Assembly (NCBI GenBank): GCA_046542355.1
Contig: JBKHBN010000011.1
Location: 1 to 49,720, forward strand
Source of the DNA: UBA1672 sp046542355
Lineage (GTDB): Bacteria > Pseudomonadota > Alphaproteobacteria > Micavibrionales > Micavibrionaceae
DNA: 49,720 nucleotides
Reading direction: 5' to 3'
The notes under the pieces are model-generated. The model ran no database searches, was not told the origin of the DNA, and saw only the letters and a list, made by a program, of their open reading frames with translations. This document shows, piece by piece, positions 8,004 to 16,833 of this stretch. Position numbers and translations under genes: made by a program. The stretch's first letter is position 1. Each line of letters starts with the position of its first letter.

Positions 8004-8876
8004 CTAGTTTTTCCAGCGGCGGTGCAGCCAGAGCCATTGTTCGGGTTTTTCTGTGATCCAGCTTTCCAGAAGTTTGTGCGCGTCTTGTAGAACGTGTGCA
8101 ACCGGGCGCGGATTGTCGTTCTCATCTATTGTTTCAAGTGGGGGTTCGATGATAATGCGGAATGTGCAACTGTTATTTTCTCGTATAATTCGAAGAGGAA
8201 CCAGCGGGCAGCGGTAGCGTTGAGCGAGCTGAACGGCTACGGGGTTTGTCATTGCCGGGCGCTCAAAGAAGGGAATTTCAATCCCTTCATTGTATTTTTG
8301 GTCAATAAGTATGCCCAGTGTGTGCTTGTTTTTTAGGGCTTGCATGATTTTGCGGCCACTTTCCGCTGATTTAGGGAATGAATCGAGCCGGTGGTTCAGG
8401 GTTCTTGATTTATCAAGCAGTTTTGCTACCCATGGATTGTTAGGGGCGCGGTAGGTTATATCTGTTTTGCGATTGTGCTGTGTGAGCAGGGCTGCGGAAC
8501 AGACTTCCCAGTTTGCAAAATGGCCGCCTATAAAGATGGCGGCTTGAGGCTCGTTTTTACCTATGAGTGATAGAAGCCGTTCTTCATTTTCGAATGTGGT
8601 GTGGTTCTTGCTGATTTCTTCAAGGTGCGGGTATTCTGCGATGACCCGTCCCAGATTTTCCCACATACCTTGCGCAATCCTGTCTGCTTGTTGCGGATTG
8701 GTATTGAGGGCTTTGAGGATGTGTCTGCGTACTTTTTTGTTTGCTCCCAGTTTGGGGCCTATGAAGCGGCCAATTGTTCCGCCTGTGTTAGATGCTATGC
8801 GCATCGGCATAGATTTAAAAATGAAAAAAAGCAGATGCAAGGCCAGTGTTTCGCATATGTAGCGTATCTTTTTCAT
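8004..8876 (-). CDS. lpxL: lipid A acyltransferase, LpxL/HtrB family
   Basis: Inner-membrane acyltransferase that adds a secondary acyl chain to the Kdo-lipid A precursor. The family's HX4E catalytic motif is present as GGHFANWEV near residue 118, followed by LIDQKYNEGIEIPFF, which matches the conserved DQ and PFFG-like block. The N-terminus has one hydrophobic anchor (LALHLLFFIFKSM). The 290 residues are normal for the family. It is the last gene of a minus-strand run after Kdo transferase and LpxK, exactly the pathway steps around it. Which acyl chain is transferred cannot be told from sequence. Confidence 0.9.
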   Translation of the reverse strand: MKKIRYICETLALHLLFFIFKSMPMRIASNTGGTIGRFIGPKLGANKKVRRHILKALNTNPQQADRIAQGMWENLGRVIAEYPHLEEISKNHTTFENEERLLSLIGKNEPQAAIFIGGHFANWEVCSAALLTQHNRKTDITYRAPNNPWVAKLLDKSRTLNHRLDSFPKSAESGRKIMQALKNKHTLGILIDQKYNEGIEIPFFERPAMTNPVAVQLAQRYRCPLVPLRIIRENNSCTFRIIIEPPLETIDENDNPRPVAHVLQDAHKLLESWITEKPEQWLWLHRRWKN

Positions 8877-8892
8877 AAGGGTGCAGCCTTTT

Positions 8893-9912
8893 TTATTTTT
8901 CTGGCTTTATTTTTTCTATGAGCCAGCGCAGGAGTGTGGATTCATTGTCCCATTTCAGGGTGACTGGATACATATATACATTTTTTTTAAAGACTTTGGG
9001 AAGGCGCACATGATCTTTTTCTGTGGTGATGAGCGTGGTGTTTGTTTTTTCGGCCATTTCCATCAAGGTTTTCAGATCTTTTTCTGTATAGGTGTAGTGA
9101 TCGGGGAAATCAAATGTTTTGCGGAGATCAAGATTGTTGTTTCGCAGCGTTGCATAGAATTTTTGCGGCAGGCCGATTCCAGCAAAAGCGATGTAGGGGG
9201 TGTTTGGCAGGGAATCGTTGGTTGTTATGCTGGCGGTTATATGGCCGGTGAATACAGGAATTTGATCGGGAATCAGGGCGTGCACGTTATATGTGTCTTT
9301 GCCGATAATTATAACGGCATGGGTGCGTTTTAGTGTTTGTGCAAGCGGTTCACGCAGCGGGCCTGCGGGGAGAGTCTTCTGGTTTCCAAGGCCAAGCGTT
9401 CCGTCTATGACAAGAAAGGATAAATCTTTAATCAGGCCGGGGTTTTGCAGGCCATCATCCATGATGATTATATCTGCTCCAAGGTCGCGCGCCTTTTTTG
9501 CGCCTTCATATCGGTTCCTGGAAATTATTGTATTTGAATGGTTTGCAAGAAGTAACGGTTCATCTCCGACCTCATGAACCGTGTCATGACCCTCTATGCG
9601 TCTGGGGCCTGGTTCATTTCCGCCATAGCCGCGGGTCAGGAAATAGGGATTGGTGCACAGTTCGTGTTTACGTATTAACTCATACAGAGCTATGCATGTG
9701 GGGGTTTTGCCGCTGCCGCCTGCGGTGATGTTACCAACGCAAATTACAGGTAGCGCTGCTTTTTGTGGTGTGGTTTTTTTCAGGTTGAGGTTATGACCGA
9801 TCTGGTAGAGCTTTGCCAGCGGGCTGAGTAGCGTTATGAGCGTACTTTGCGTCATGGTCGCGTTTTCAGCTTTTGTGTACCAAAATCGTGGTGTTTTAAA
9901 TTGAGGGATCAT
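8893..9912 (-). CDS. lpxK: tetraacyldisaccharide 4'-kinase
   Basis: Phosphorylates the 4' position of the lipid A disaccharide at the cytoplasmic face of the inner membrane. The P-loop reads NITAGGSGKTP (about residues 61-71), and the catalytic-region motif is MDDGLQNP. The later FPDHYTYTEKDL and TTEKDHVRLP blocks are also typical. The 339-residue length fits. The start overlaps the end of the Kdo transferase gene by 17 bases, indicating translational coupling, and the acyltransferase gene follows 16 bases downstream. Confidence 0.95.
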   Translation of the reverse strand: MIPQFKTPRFWYTKAENATMTQSTLITLLSPLAKLYQIGHNLNLKKTTPQKAALPVICVGNITAGGSGKTPTCIALYELIRKHELCTNPYFLTRGYGGNEPGPRRIEGHDTVHEVGDEPLLLANHSNTIISRNRYEGAKKARDLGADIIIMDDGLQNPGLIKDLSFLVIDGTLGLGNQKTLPAGPLREPLAQTLKRTHAVIIIGKDTYNVHALIPDQIPVFTGHITASITTNDSLPNTPYIAFAGIGLPQKFYATLRNNNLDLRKTFDFPDHYTYTEKDLKTLMEMAEKTNTTLITTEKDHVRLPKVFKKNVYMYPVTLKWDNESTLLRWLIEKIKPEK

Positions 9913-11212
9913 TATTTTTCAGTTTGTTTATGAGAACGCTACCTAGAACTGGTTTAAGCTCGCGCATGACTATGGTGATGACATCGGCTTTTTCTTGTGC
10001 AAATAAGAGCGCGTTGCGTTGTTGTTCCTCACGTTTTTCTCCATTTGAGAGAAGTTGCATGAGCGTGTTTTCAAGCTCGTGCTCATCTTGAACTTTTATA
10101 CATGCTTTTTCTTCGTGCATCTGGTCAAATATGTCCTGCAGGTTTTGTACATTTTTGCCATGAATAATTGCGCAGCCCAGTTGCGCTGCCTCGATGGGGT
10201 TGTGGCCGCCGCCGCCATCATGACTGAGCGTGCGGCCTATGCAGACGATAGGGCATAGGGCATAAAACAGGCCAAGCTCTCCCAGAGTGTCTGCGATATA
10301 GATGTCGGTATCATTGCCGGGAAGGTTTTTGCTTTCTTGGCGTCGTGAGATATTCAGGCTTACGGATTGACAGGTTGATTGAATTTTATCACCGCGTTCG
10401 GGGTGACGGGGAACTATAATGGTTAATAAATCTGGATAGTGGTTTTTCAGGCGGCTGTGTATGCGGCAGGCGATCTCCTCTTCACCTTCATGGGTGCTGG
10501 CGTAGAGCCATATAGGGCGATTATCGAGTGCATTTCGGAGGACTTTGAGATCCTTGGCGTTGTGATCCAAAGGGGCGGCGCTGTATTTCAGGTTGCCTGT
10601 AATAATACAATTTTGCGCGCCCAGTGCTTCGAACATGGTTTTGTCTTGCGGTGTTTGGCATAGAATTTTATCAAAGCTGGTGATGACGTGTTTTGCTAAA
10701 GAAGGTATGCGGTTCCATGTCTTAAATGATTTTGGCGACATGCGGGCATTGATAAGCGCTGTTGGAATATTTCTTTGGGATAGAGCATGAAGTGTGTTTG
10801 GGCAAAGCTCGGATTCGATCCAGATGGCGGCATCGGGCTTCCAGTGATCCAGAAATTTTTTGATATAAGTCGGGTGATCGAGGGGGCAAAAGTGGTGAAA
10901 GGCTCTGTCAGGCAGGCGCTTTTCCATTAGCGCGGCAGAGGTGAGCGTTCCGGTTGTCACCATAATATGAAGCGCGGGGCTGGATTTTATTAACGTGTCA
11001 ATCAGGATGAGCGTTGATACGGATTCGCCTACGCTGGCGGCGTGTATCCACAGGAGCGTTTCCATTTGCTTTGTGCGTTTGCGGGTAAAGCTGCGGGCGC
11101 GTTTTTCCCTTATGCTGCGCTCAGTCTCTTTGCCCCTGTTTTTTCGGTGTAAGAGCAAGAGCAGCAGCACAGGGCCGAAGATGTGTGTTATGATCTTATA
11201 TAGGTGGTACAT
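9896..11212 (-). CDS. waaA: 3-deoxy-D-manno-octulosonic acid (Kdo) transferase
   Basis: Transfers Kdo from CMP-Kdo to lipid IVA, the first sugar step of the inner core. A short N-terminal hydrophobic anchor (IFGPVLLLLLLH) is followed by a GT-B glycosyltransferase. WIHAASVGE contains the catalytic Glu region; YASTHEGEE, VPRHPERGDKI and SHDGGGGHNPIEAAQLGC are conserved GT30 blocks. At 438 residues it is the usual length. It lies directly upstream of lpxK with an overlap and 27 bases downstream of an unrecognised exported gene. Whether it is mono- or bifunctional cannot be told. Confidence 0.95.
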   Translation of the reverse strand: MYHLYKIITHIFGPVLLLLLLHRKNRGKETERSIREKRARSFTRKRTKQMETLLWIHAASVGESVSTLILIDTLIKSSPALHIMVTTGTLTSAALMEKRLPDRAFHHFCPLDHPTYIKKFLDHWKPDAAIWIESELCPNTLHALSQRNIPTALINARMSPKSFKTWNRIPSLAKHVITSFDKILCQTPQDKTMFEALGAQNCIITGNLKYSAAPLDHNAKDLKVLRNALDNRPIWLYASTHEGEEEIACRIHSRLKNHYPDLLTIIVPRHPERGDKIQSTCQSVSLNISRRQESKNLPGNDTDIYIADTLGELGLFYALCPIVCIGRTLSHDGGGGHNPIEAAQLGCAIIHGKNVQNLQDIFDQMHEEKACIKVQDEHELENTLMQLLSNGEKREEQQRNALLFAQEKADVITIVMRELKPVLGSVLINKLKNNDPSI

Positions 11213-11239
11213 CTTGGGCTTTGATAACGTGGTTATAGC

Positions 11240-12148
11240 TTAGTTGGATTCGCAGCTGCCCACTCCAATACCGCCTGGCGGTGGCTTGTAATAGCAACCG
11301 GGCTGGATACAGAAGTGCTCTTGGTATGTATTGCCGGGAACAACGACCTGTACTCCTGTAGGGATGGGTGGTGAGTCACAATTATCTGGCTCGGTTACAT
11401 CAAAATACGTGCTGACCGGGTCGTTTGTCCATGGGCCGCTAATCAGCGCGTTACGCAGATTACGTTCCCATGTGTCTTTGATCGGGGGCTCACACCGTGT
11501 GGGAAGGTATCTTTTATCCTCGCTGCTTGCATAGTGCTGGAAGGAATAAAAGCCATTTTCTACGGAGCTTTGCTGAAAGTTTATACATTTGGCGGCATGC
11601 CAGACGCGACCCATAACATCACAGCTATATTCTCCTGCATCGGCAACATCAGTTATGTCATGCATGATTCCCGCTGCTACTGGATGACCTGCCAGAAGGC
11701 CGTAAGGGGTCGGTTCGCTATTAGGGTCATTTGGATCTCCCGGCTCGGAGAAGTTTGTATTAATATAGCTCTTTAGAGAGGTTCCCACAAGATCCTGAAG
11801 TGCGCTAGTAACAGTTGTTGGCGGGATGGGGCTACCAAAACCGTCTGTTGCGCTTAGCATTTCATCGGAGTGGTCAGCCAGTTCTTTTAACAGCAAATCC
11901 CAGCATGTGTATTGAAAAACGCTGTCAGGTTTAAGAATCAGGCTCTGGTTTTGAGTGATTTCACGCTGCGCTTCTAGCCAGGCGCGGGCCGACAAGGATT
12001 CGTAATATTCCGGATCGCAAGGTGATTCGGCAATCACCGGCGGTTCAGATTGTGCTTGTGCTGTAATAGGCGCAATCGTCAATGTACCCAATAAGAAAAA
12101 AGACATTAGTGTAAAGCGAAATCTTATCATGTTTATACCCAATTTCAT
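11240..12148 (-). CDS. exported cysteine-rich protein, paralog of 12273-13709
   Basis: I do not recognise this family. A signal peptide (MIRFRFTLMSFFLLGTLTIA, cleavage near AQA-QS) indicates export. The mature protein of about 270 residues shares ordered motifs with the next gene upstream: KPDSVFQYTC, VWHAAKCINF, LPTRCEPP, CDSPPIPTGV, EHFCIQPGCYYKP and a final GSC. Nine cysteines keep the same order in both proteins, suggesting disulfides in the periplasm or outside. There are no transmembrane segments after the signal. AAGGAT precedes the ATG. It is the last of the exported trio and lies 27 bases before waaA, so it may be co-transcribed with lipopolysaccharide genes. Function unknown. Confidence 0.8.
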   Translation of the reverse strand: MKLGINMIRFRFTLMSFFLLGTLTIAPITAQAQSEPPVIAESPCDPEYYESLSARAWLEAQREITQNQSLILKPDSVFQYTCWDLLLKELADHSDEMLSATDGFGSPIPPTTVTSALQDLVGTSLKSYINTNFSEPGDPNDPNSEPTPYGLLAGHPVAAGIMHDITDVADAGEYSCDVMGRVWHAAKCINFQQSSVENGFYSFQHYASSEDKRYLPTRCEPPIKDTWERNLRNALISGPWTNDPVSTYFDVTEPDNCDSPPIPTGVQVVVPGNTYQEHFCIQPGCYYKPPPGGIGVGSCESN

Positions 12149-12205
12149 TGTTTCGTATCCTTTTGTCTCTTTTTTAGAGGGTGGTTCCTCAGTCTTTTCT
12201 TCTTC

Positions 12206-12237
12206 TTTAACATTTTACACATTTAATATTTTACACA
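12206..12237. repeat. 16-bp tandem repeat between the two paralogs
   Basis: TTTAACATTTTACACA (12206-12221) is followed immediately by TTTAATATTTTACACA (12222-12237), with one mismatch. It lies in the 124-bp gap between the paralogous exported genes, 58-89 bases upstream of the downstream one, a position that would suit a regulator-binding or attenuation site. It may equally be a slippage duplication in A+T-rich spacer DNA. Confidence 0.6.
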
Positions 12238-12272
12238 GAGTTTCTGTTTTATAGCAAACAGCTTTTTTTATT

Positions 12273-13709
12273 CTAGTACGGTATGCAGGCTCCCCGCGTT
12301 TGGTCATCCCGGTCGTCTGTTCCGTCGTCGAAGGGTGGAATTGTCGGTAAATTTCCATCCGCATCTGGGGTTGAAAGATCCATTTTAACAGGGCGGTAAA
12401 AGCACCCCGGGTTCAGGCATATATGCTCATAATGAAAATATGTTAGCTTATCGCCAATTCTGTATCCTTGAACCTCAGTATCTTTTACTAACTCATAAGT
12501 GATGATAGGCACGCCTGTTGGAATCGGGCTTCCGCACTCAATTTCACCGTCTTCATCTCCGCCTGTTCCAGGGATATATTTTCCGTCTTCGTCTTCATCT
12601 CCTGTGCCAAGAAGGATATAATCCTGAAGTTCTATTAGATCCATTTCGACATAGGCGTGCTCTCCATCCTCATTTGCACAGTTATTAGACAAGCGGATCA
12701 GGTCATAATTTATGTTCGTGTCAGCTTCGGGAGAGTCGTCGTCATCGGGACAGAAGGGTGTCATGGTTACTTGCGGCTCATCAGGCTGCGGCGGTTCGGG
12801 TATGGTTCCTGTTGGTTCACACGCTGATCCTTCAGGAAGAATTCTTGGATCATAGTTGATCAGATCTTCTAGTGACAAAAAGGTATCTTCCACGCCGAAG
12901 TTGGTGCATTTTGCTGCTTCCCATACCAAAGCCATATCTGTGCAGCCATCGTAGTTGCTTTTATCTACTCCAAAAGTCATGTTGTTGTCTATTGCTGCCA
13001 TGTCCCCCAGATAGTTGTGAGCAAAATTATTTGTGATGTAGTTTTCCAGCGTGTGACTAATCAGATAATCCAGCGCCTCTGACAAGTCTTTAACGTCTTC
13101 GTCACCATCATTTGGATCCATCTCGTATAGGTTTTCTTGGGCATCAGGAGATGAGCTGATTTCATTGTTCCTGACAACTGTGATTTCTATGTCTTTTGTA
13201 GTCTCATCTGTTTTCAGGGTTATCGTGCGCTCTTCCCAGTCTAATGTTTCCGAAAAAGAGGCTGCGTTATTGGCCGCATGATTTATGAATTTGTCATAGC
13301 ACGTATATTCGAGCACGCTATCGGGTTTGTGGATTAGTTGTTGGGCCATGATGTCTTGACGGCTGGCCTCCATATAGGCCTTGGAATAGATCTGGTTCAT
13401 GAAATTGCCGTCACATATTGATGTGGAAACCTCTGGATAGTCGATGTTGATGTCAGGGAGATCAGGGAAGTTAGGGACGGGGCCGGTTAAAATGCCTATT
13501 CCTGTTTTGTCGGCGTTATAGTTTTTGTTTTCACCTGGGGCGGGATATATACTATCGTCATACAGGTCGTATTCCGTGCAGGGAATTCCCGGGGAACACG
13601 TAGCATGCGCGTCGTTTGTGCCGGTGTATATTCCAGCGATCATTAGCCCTACTATAAGTAGCGTACGACTTATAAGGATTTTTATATGACGGGTTGTCTT
13701 TTCTAACAC
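12273..13709 (-). CDS. exported cysteine-rich acidic protein, paralog of 11240-12148
   Basis: Unrecognised exported protein of 478 residues with an N-terminal signal (TLLIVGLMIAGIYT, cleavage near AHA-TC). It matches its downstream paralog in KPDSVLEYTC, VWEAAKCTNF, CEP, CGSPIPTGV, EHICLNPGCFYRP and a C-terminal Cys. It is longer because of a charged insert (about 140-195) and an acidic, Gly/Asp-rich stretch around 295-385 containing GTGDEDEDGK and GTGGDEDGE. That stretch resembles low-complexity calcium-binding sequence, but no defined repeat is visible. The start is GTG with AAGGGAT upstream, eight bases after the stop of the preceding gene, so the two are surely one operon. Function unknown. 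Confidence 0.8.
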   Translation of the reverse strand: MLEKTTRHIKILISRTLLIVGLMIAGIYTGTNDAHATCSPGIPCTEYDLYDDSIYPAPGENKNYNADKTGIGILTGPVPNFPDLPDINIDYPEVSTSICDGNFMNQIYSKAYMEASRQDIMAQQLIHKPDSVLEYTCYDKFINHAANNAASFSETLDWEERTITLKTDETTKDIEITVVRNNEISSSPDAQENLYEMDPNDGDEDVKDLSEALDYLISHTLENYITNNFAHNYLGDMAAIDNNMTFGVDKSNYDGCTDMALVWEAAKCTNFGVEDTFLSLEDLINYDPRILPEGSACEPTGTIPEPPQPDEPQVTMTPFCPDDDDSPEADTNINYDLIRLSNNCANEDGEHAYVEMDLIELQDYILLGTGDEDEDGKYIPGTGGDEDGEIECGSPIPTGVPIITYELVKDTEVQGYRIGDKLTYFHYEHICLNPGCFYRPVKMDLSTPDADGNLPTIPPFDDGTDDRDDQTRGACIPY

Positions 13710-13717
13710 AGGCGCGC

Positions 13718-14242
13718 TTAATCCCTTTTCTTACTCTCTTCCAGTATATACATTTTTTGCTGCGGCGACCACATATATATATCAAAATCATAAGCATTTA
13801 TGTGATTTTTGAAGGCTAAAATGTTACTTATTCCATAATTTTTTCCATTTCCTATCATGAGATGCTTGGCTTTTATTTCAGATAAAAGAGCCAGATCATT
13901 ATCCATATCTGCAATAATCAGGTGGGGGCATTGCTCTGCTTGTTGTCCACAGTTTTTGTTTTTTAGTATATATTCGGGCTGGTTGTCCGCGTTTAAATCT
14001 GTGTCGGCTATCAGGTAGTCTGAGGATTCGGTGTTGAATTTTTCTTTAAGAAGGTAATCCAGTTGCAGCTTTAGAGACGCGCCAATTGTTGCGGTGGTCG
14101 GTTTGTAGTTTAGTTCTTCAACAGCGCAGGCGAATGAGGGCAATAGACACAAAAGAAAACTCCACAAGGCTATATATGCTGATATACCTTTGATCGGGAA
14201 AAAGGTTTTAGGGAGAGTATGAGTGCGAATTATTCGTGTCAT
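13718..14242 (-). CDS. exported protein with a D-rich loop, unknown function
   Basis: Exported 174-residue protein: the signal segment AYIALWSFLLCLLPSFACA ends near residue 40. The mature part contains DTDLNADNQPEYILKN, an Asp/Asn-rich loop of the kind found in EF-hand-like or FG-GAP/VCBS calcium sites, then LIIADMDNDLALL, a similar element, and two close cysteines (NCGQQAEQC). This suggests a small beta-rich secreted or periplasmic protein, which is an inference. It lies eight bases before the larger cysteine-rich protein gene and 35 bases after the DUF3126 gene on the same strand. I do not recognise a named family. Confidence 0.75.
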   Translation of the reverse strand: MTRIIRTHTLPKTFFPIKGISAYIALWSFLLCLLPSFACAVEELNYKPTTATIGASLKLQLDYLLKEKFNTESSDYLIADTDLNADNQPEYILKNKNCGQQAEQCPHLIIADMDNDLALLSEIKAKHLMIGNGKNYGISNILAFKNHINAYDFDIYMWSPQQKMYILEESKKRD

Positions 14243-14277
14243 GCGGTGATCGTTTGCAAATTATGGTTTTGACCATT

Positions 14278-14496
14278 TTAATTTAGGTCAATATCAAGTA
14301 TGGCCATGTTGAAGTCGTATGATGTTTCGCCTTCATCGATGATTTTATAAATTACGCCAATGAATTCACCATTAACCATGACTTCGATCGAATCATTGTT
14401 TTTTTCTCTTTTTTTGACGGTAATGCCGGAGCATTGGAATGTGCGCTCTAGATGTGCTTTTAGCTTTGACATTTCTTCGGGGGTAAAATCAATCAC
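14278..14496 (-). CDS. DUF3126 family protein
   Basis: Small cytoplasmic protein of 72 residues matching the alphaproteobacterial DUF3126 family. It shows TPEEMSKLKAHLERTF at the start, then EVMVNGEFIGVIYKI, and ends with the hallmark SYDFNMAILDIDLN. The family has no established function; its members are short and confined mostly to Alphaproteobacteria, which helps place the organism. Here it sits 12 bases downstream of the OlsA-like acyltransferase gene and upstream of the exported trio, in a continuous minus-strand run. Confidence 0.88.
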   Translation of the reverse strand: MIDFTPEEMSKLKAHLERTFQCSGITVKKREKNNDSIEVMVNGEFIGVIYKIIDEGETSYDFNMAILDIDLN

Positions 14497-14508
14497 TGTG
14501 ATAATCCT

Positions 14509-15294
14509 TTATGTTTGTTTGTTGTTATAGTCTTGTAACCCTTTGGATACGGCTTCATGGCATATCTTGGCAAGCGTTTTTCTATTAGAAAAATCCTTGA
14601 CGTTTATTGGAGGGTGATAATGCAAGTGGATTTGCGCGCCGCGTGATTTCAGAAAACGCCAGAGGTGCTCACCCAGAGGGGTTGTCATGTCAATATGCCA
14701 CGCATATAGATCTCTGTCTTCCTGATTTTTTATTTCGTGTCCATCGATGCGCTGCATGATCAGTGTGACAGGCTGGATTTTTATATTTGACACATTGTCG
14801 TTATATGCGATTGAGAAGATACTGGATTTGAAGGGGTGCACGTCCCGGCCATCGGTTGAGGTGCCTTCGGGGAAAATAATTAAGCTTTTGTTTTCTCTAA
14901 GCATTGTGTCCAAAGTGTTTTTAGCATCTCTTGCCTTTTCACGTGAGCGGCTTATGAAGGCGGTTTGCTGTAGTGTTGATAGAAAGCCGAATGCCGGCCA
15001 TGAGGCGACATCATCTTTTGAAACGAAGGAGGCACGTAATGTGCTGCCGATAACAATAATATCCAGATAGGATAAATGGTTAAATGCGTAGATGGTCTGG
15101 CTTTGGGTATGCGGCTTGCCGGTGTGCGTGATTTTAATGCCAAAGATCAGGCATAGTCCTTTGTGCCAAATTCGGGGCAATATATAGGCAGGGGCGCTCT
15201 TGGTTGCAAATAAAACAAGTAGCTGCAGAGGGATCAGGAGCAGGCTGAACGCTATGGCCAGAATTGCTTTTATGGTGGCTTTAAGGGTGTTCAT
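14509..15294 (-). CDS. 1-acylglycerol-3-phosphate / lyso-ornithine lipid O-acyltransferase
   Basis: PlsC-type membrane acyltransferase of 261 residues. An N-terminal hydrophobic helix (AILAIAFSLLLIPLQLLVLF) leads to the HX4D catalytic motif in NHLSYLDIIV near residue 73 and the acyl-acceptor motif FPEGTSTDG near 140. The family acylates lysophosphatidic acid or, as OlsA, lyso-ornithine lipid. The OlsB-like gene lies 14 bases upstream on the same strand, which favours the OlsA role in ornithine-lipid synthesis. A general PlsC role is not excluded, since no other plsC is visible in this window. Confidence 0.85.
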   Translation of the reverse strand: MNTLKATIKAILAIAFSLLLIPLQLLVLFATKSAPAYILPRIWHKGLCLIFGIKITHTGKPHTQSQTIYAFNHLSYLDIIVIGSTLRASFVSKDDVASWPAFGFLSTLQQTAFISRSREKARDAKNTLDTMLRENKSLIIFPEGTSTDGRDVHPFKSSIFSIAYNDNVSNIKIQPVTLIMQRIDGHEIKNQEDRDLYAWHIDMTTPLGEHLWRFLKSRGAQIHLHYHPPINVKDFSNRKTLAKICHEAVSKGLQDYNNKQT

Positions 15295-15308
15295 GGTGTT
15301 TTTTGTTG

Positions 15309-16163
15309 TTATGTTTTATTTTTGTTTGAGCCGGGGATGGTTTTGCGGATTTTTCGTTCGTAATATTTGCGGTAGCGCTCTGTCATAAGGCTGGTTTGTA
15401 CGACAATGCATACATCTATTGTATTGAATTGTTCATCTATGACTGCGCCGTCCCCTATTGTTGCGCCGAGGCGGAGATATCCTTTTATCAGCGGGGGGAG
15501 GGATGCAAATATGCGCCGTTCATTCAGACTGTCCTTGGGGTGGCTGTTCATGCTGACGAAACGCTCTTTCAAAGCACGCGGGGCGATATTCTCTGGTGCG
15601 CTGTGGTAATGATGCAGGTATGAGAGTTGTTCTGATATTGAATCTACGCTAATGCCGTGGAAGCTCGCACAGCCAAAGAGCAGATCTATATTGTGTTTGG
15701 TAATATAGCTGGCGATTCCCTCCCACAGGAGGTTGAGTATAGGTTTTGTTCTATAATCTGCCAGTACGCAGGAGCGTCCCAGTTCAAGCAATCTGTTTTT
15801 GCTGTTGAGCAGTTTTGTCAGGTCGTATTCATCGCTTGAGTAAAAACGGCCATGTTTCTCGGCTACCTCCTGACGCAGGATGCGGTATGTGCCCACGATT
15901 TTTTCATTGCCGGTTTTTGCATTGGTCGCAGTAACAATGAGATGGTCGGTAATATCATCTATCGGGGTGAGATCGCGTTTTTGTGCCTTGATTTCGGTGG
16001 TGGGGTGTGCTCCGTTTTCTTCGTAAAATACCTTGTAGCGCAGTTCTTGAACCTGTTTTATTTCTTCGGATGTATGTGCCAGACGGACAATAATGTTTTC
16101 GTCGTCGTTGCTCCTTTGTGCGATGGGGGCAAGGTTTTGTTGGCTGTATTGTGGTTTTGTCAT
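15309..16163 (-). CDS. olsB: ornithine-acyl-ACP N-acyltransferase, OlsB-like
   Basis: Member of the GNAT-fold acyl-ACP acyltransferases that transfer a 3-hydroxyacyl chain to ornithine, making lyso-ornithine lipid. The protein shows the expected ELRYKVFYEE block, then GTYRILRQ, LELGRSCVLADYRTKP and LLFGCASFHG in order, followed by a C-terminal part with RLGATIGDGAVID. The same fold is shared by hemolysin-like acetyltransferases, but the adjacent OlsA-like gene supports OlsB. ATG at 16163 is chosen; the frame is also open from a TTG at 16187, and neither has a strong Shine-Dalgarno. Ornithine lipids are phosphorus-free membrane lipids often made under phosphate limitation. Confidence 0.85.
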   Translation of the reverse strand: MTKPQYSQQNLAPIAQRSNDDENIIVRLAHTSEEIKQVQELRYKVFYEENGAHPTTEIKAQKRDLTPIDDITDHLIVTATNAKTGNEKIVGTYRILRQEVAEKHGRFYSSDEYDLTKLLNSKNRLLELGRSCVLADYRTKPILNLLWEGIASYITKHNIDLLFGCASFHGISVDSISEQLSYLHHYHSAPENIAPRALKERFVSMNSHPKDSLNERRIFASLPPLIKGYLRLGATIGDGAVIDEQFNTIDVCIVVQTSLMTERYRKYYERKIRKTIPGSNKNKT

Positions 16164-16311
16164 GTTGTCGCGCGTATTTATTATCAATAAGTTTTTGGCT
16201 GACCTAATCTATAGGAGCTTTGAAGCGCAGGCAAGTGCGCGTTTTACGCAGGACTAGGCGAGGCCGGTCTTGCGTAAATTTTGACTGGGTTTGTATTTAT
16301 TATCTTACGAT

Positions 16312-16833
16312 TTATTGTTTTTGGTTCCAGGGCATTCTGGCGATGAGCTTGGCAAGACCGCACCAGCCGGTTAATCCTGCGTTGCTCAGGCCAGCTCCAA
16401 AGAACGCTGCGCCCAACGAAAATGCAGGGTGTGCAAAATAGCCGAGCAGCCCAAAAACCAGCAAGCTCAAGCCGATGGTGAGTTGTACCTGACGGTCGAG
16501 CGGAAGTATTTTTCTGTCGCTTTCTTCTACCGGAAGGCCTTGGTTGCGCCATGCTTCAATGCCACCTTGCAGGTTATAGAAATCTACGCCGTCATTTGCG
16601 GCGGCCAGTTTCTGGCATGCTTCCAGACTGCGTCGCCCTGATCGGCAATAGACCAGTGCTTTTTTGTTTGTTTCCAGTTTTTTTGGGCGTTTGAGAGAAG
16701 TCAGGGGGAGTAATTTGGCTCCGTTTATTCTTTGCGAGGAATATTCTGCGGGTTCACGCACATCAATCAGGACAGCTTCGTCATTTTCCAGCCATTGTTT
16801 TGCTGTTTGGGTATCTATATTTTTTAAAGCCAT
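16312..16833 (-). CDS. rhodanese-DUF2892 membrane sulfurtransferase (YgaP-like)
   Basis: The N-terminal rhodanese domain (about 1-105) has the active-site loop YCRSGRRS with catalytic Cys and the LIDVREPAEY entry motif. The C-terminal part contains two hydrophobic helices (LTIGLSLLVFGLLGYF and ALSLGAAFFGAGL-like) and the DUF2892-type GWCGLAKLIARMPWN ending. The 173 residues match YgaP-type inner-membrane sulfurtransferases, which handle sulfane sulfur or thiosulfate on the cytoplasmic side. It is a single gene, and an A+T palindrome lies about 60 bases upstream. Confidence 0.9.
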   Translation of the reverse strand: MALKNIDTQTAKQWLENDEAVLIDVREPAEYSSQRINGAKLLPLTSLKRPKKLETNKKALVYCRSGRRSLEACQKLAAANDGVDFYNLQGGIEAWRNQGLPVEESDRKILPLDRQVQLTIGLSLLVFGLLGYFAHPAFSLGAAFFGAGLSNAGLTGWCGLAKLIARMPWNQKQ

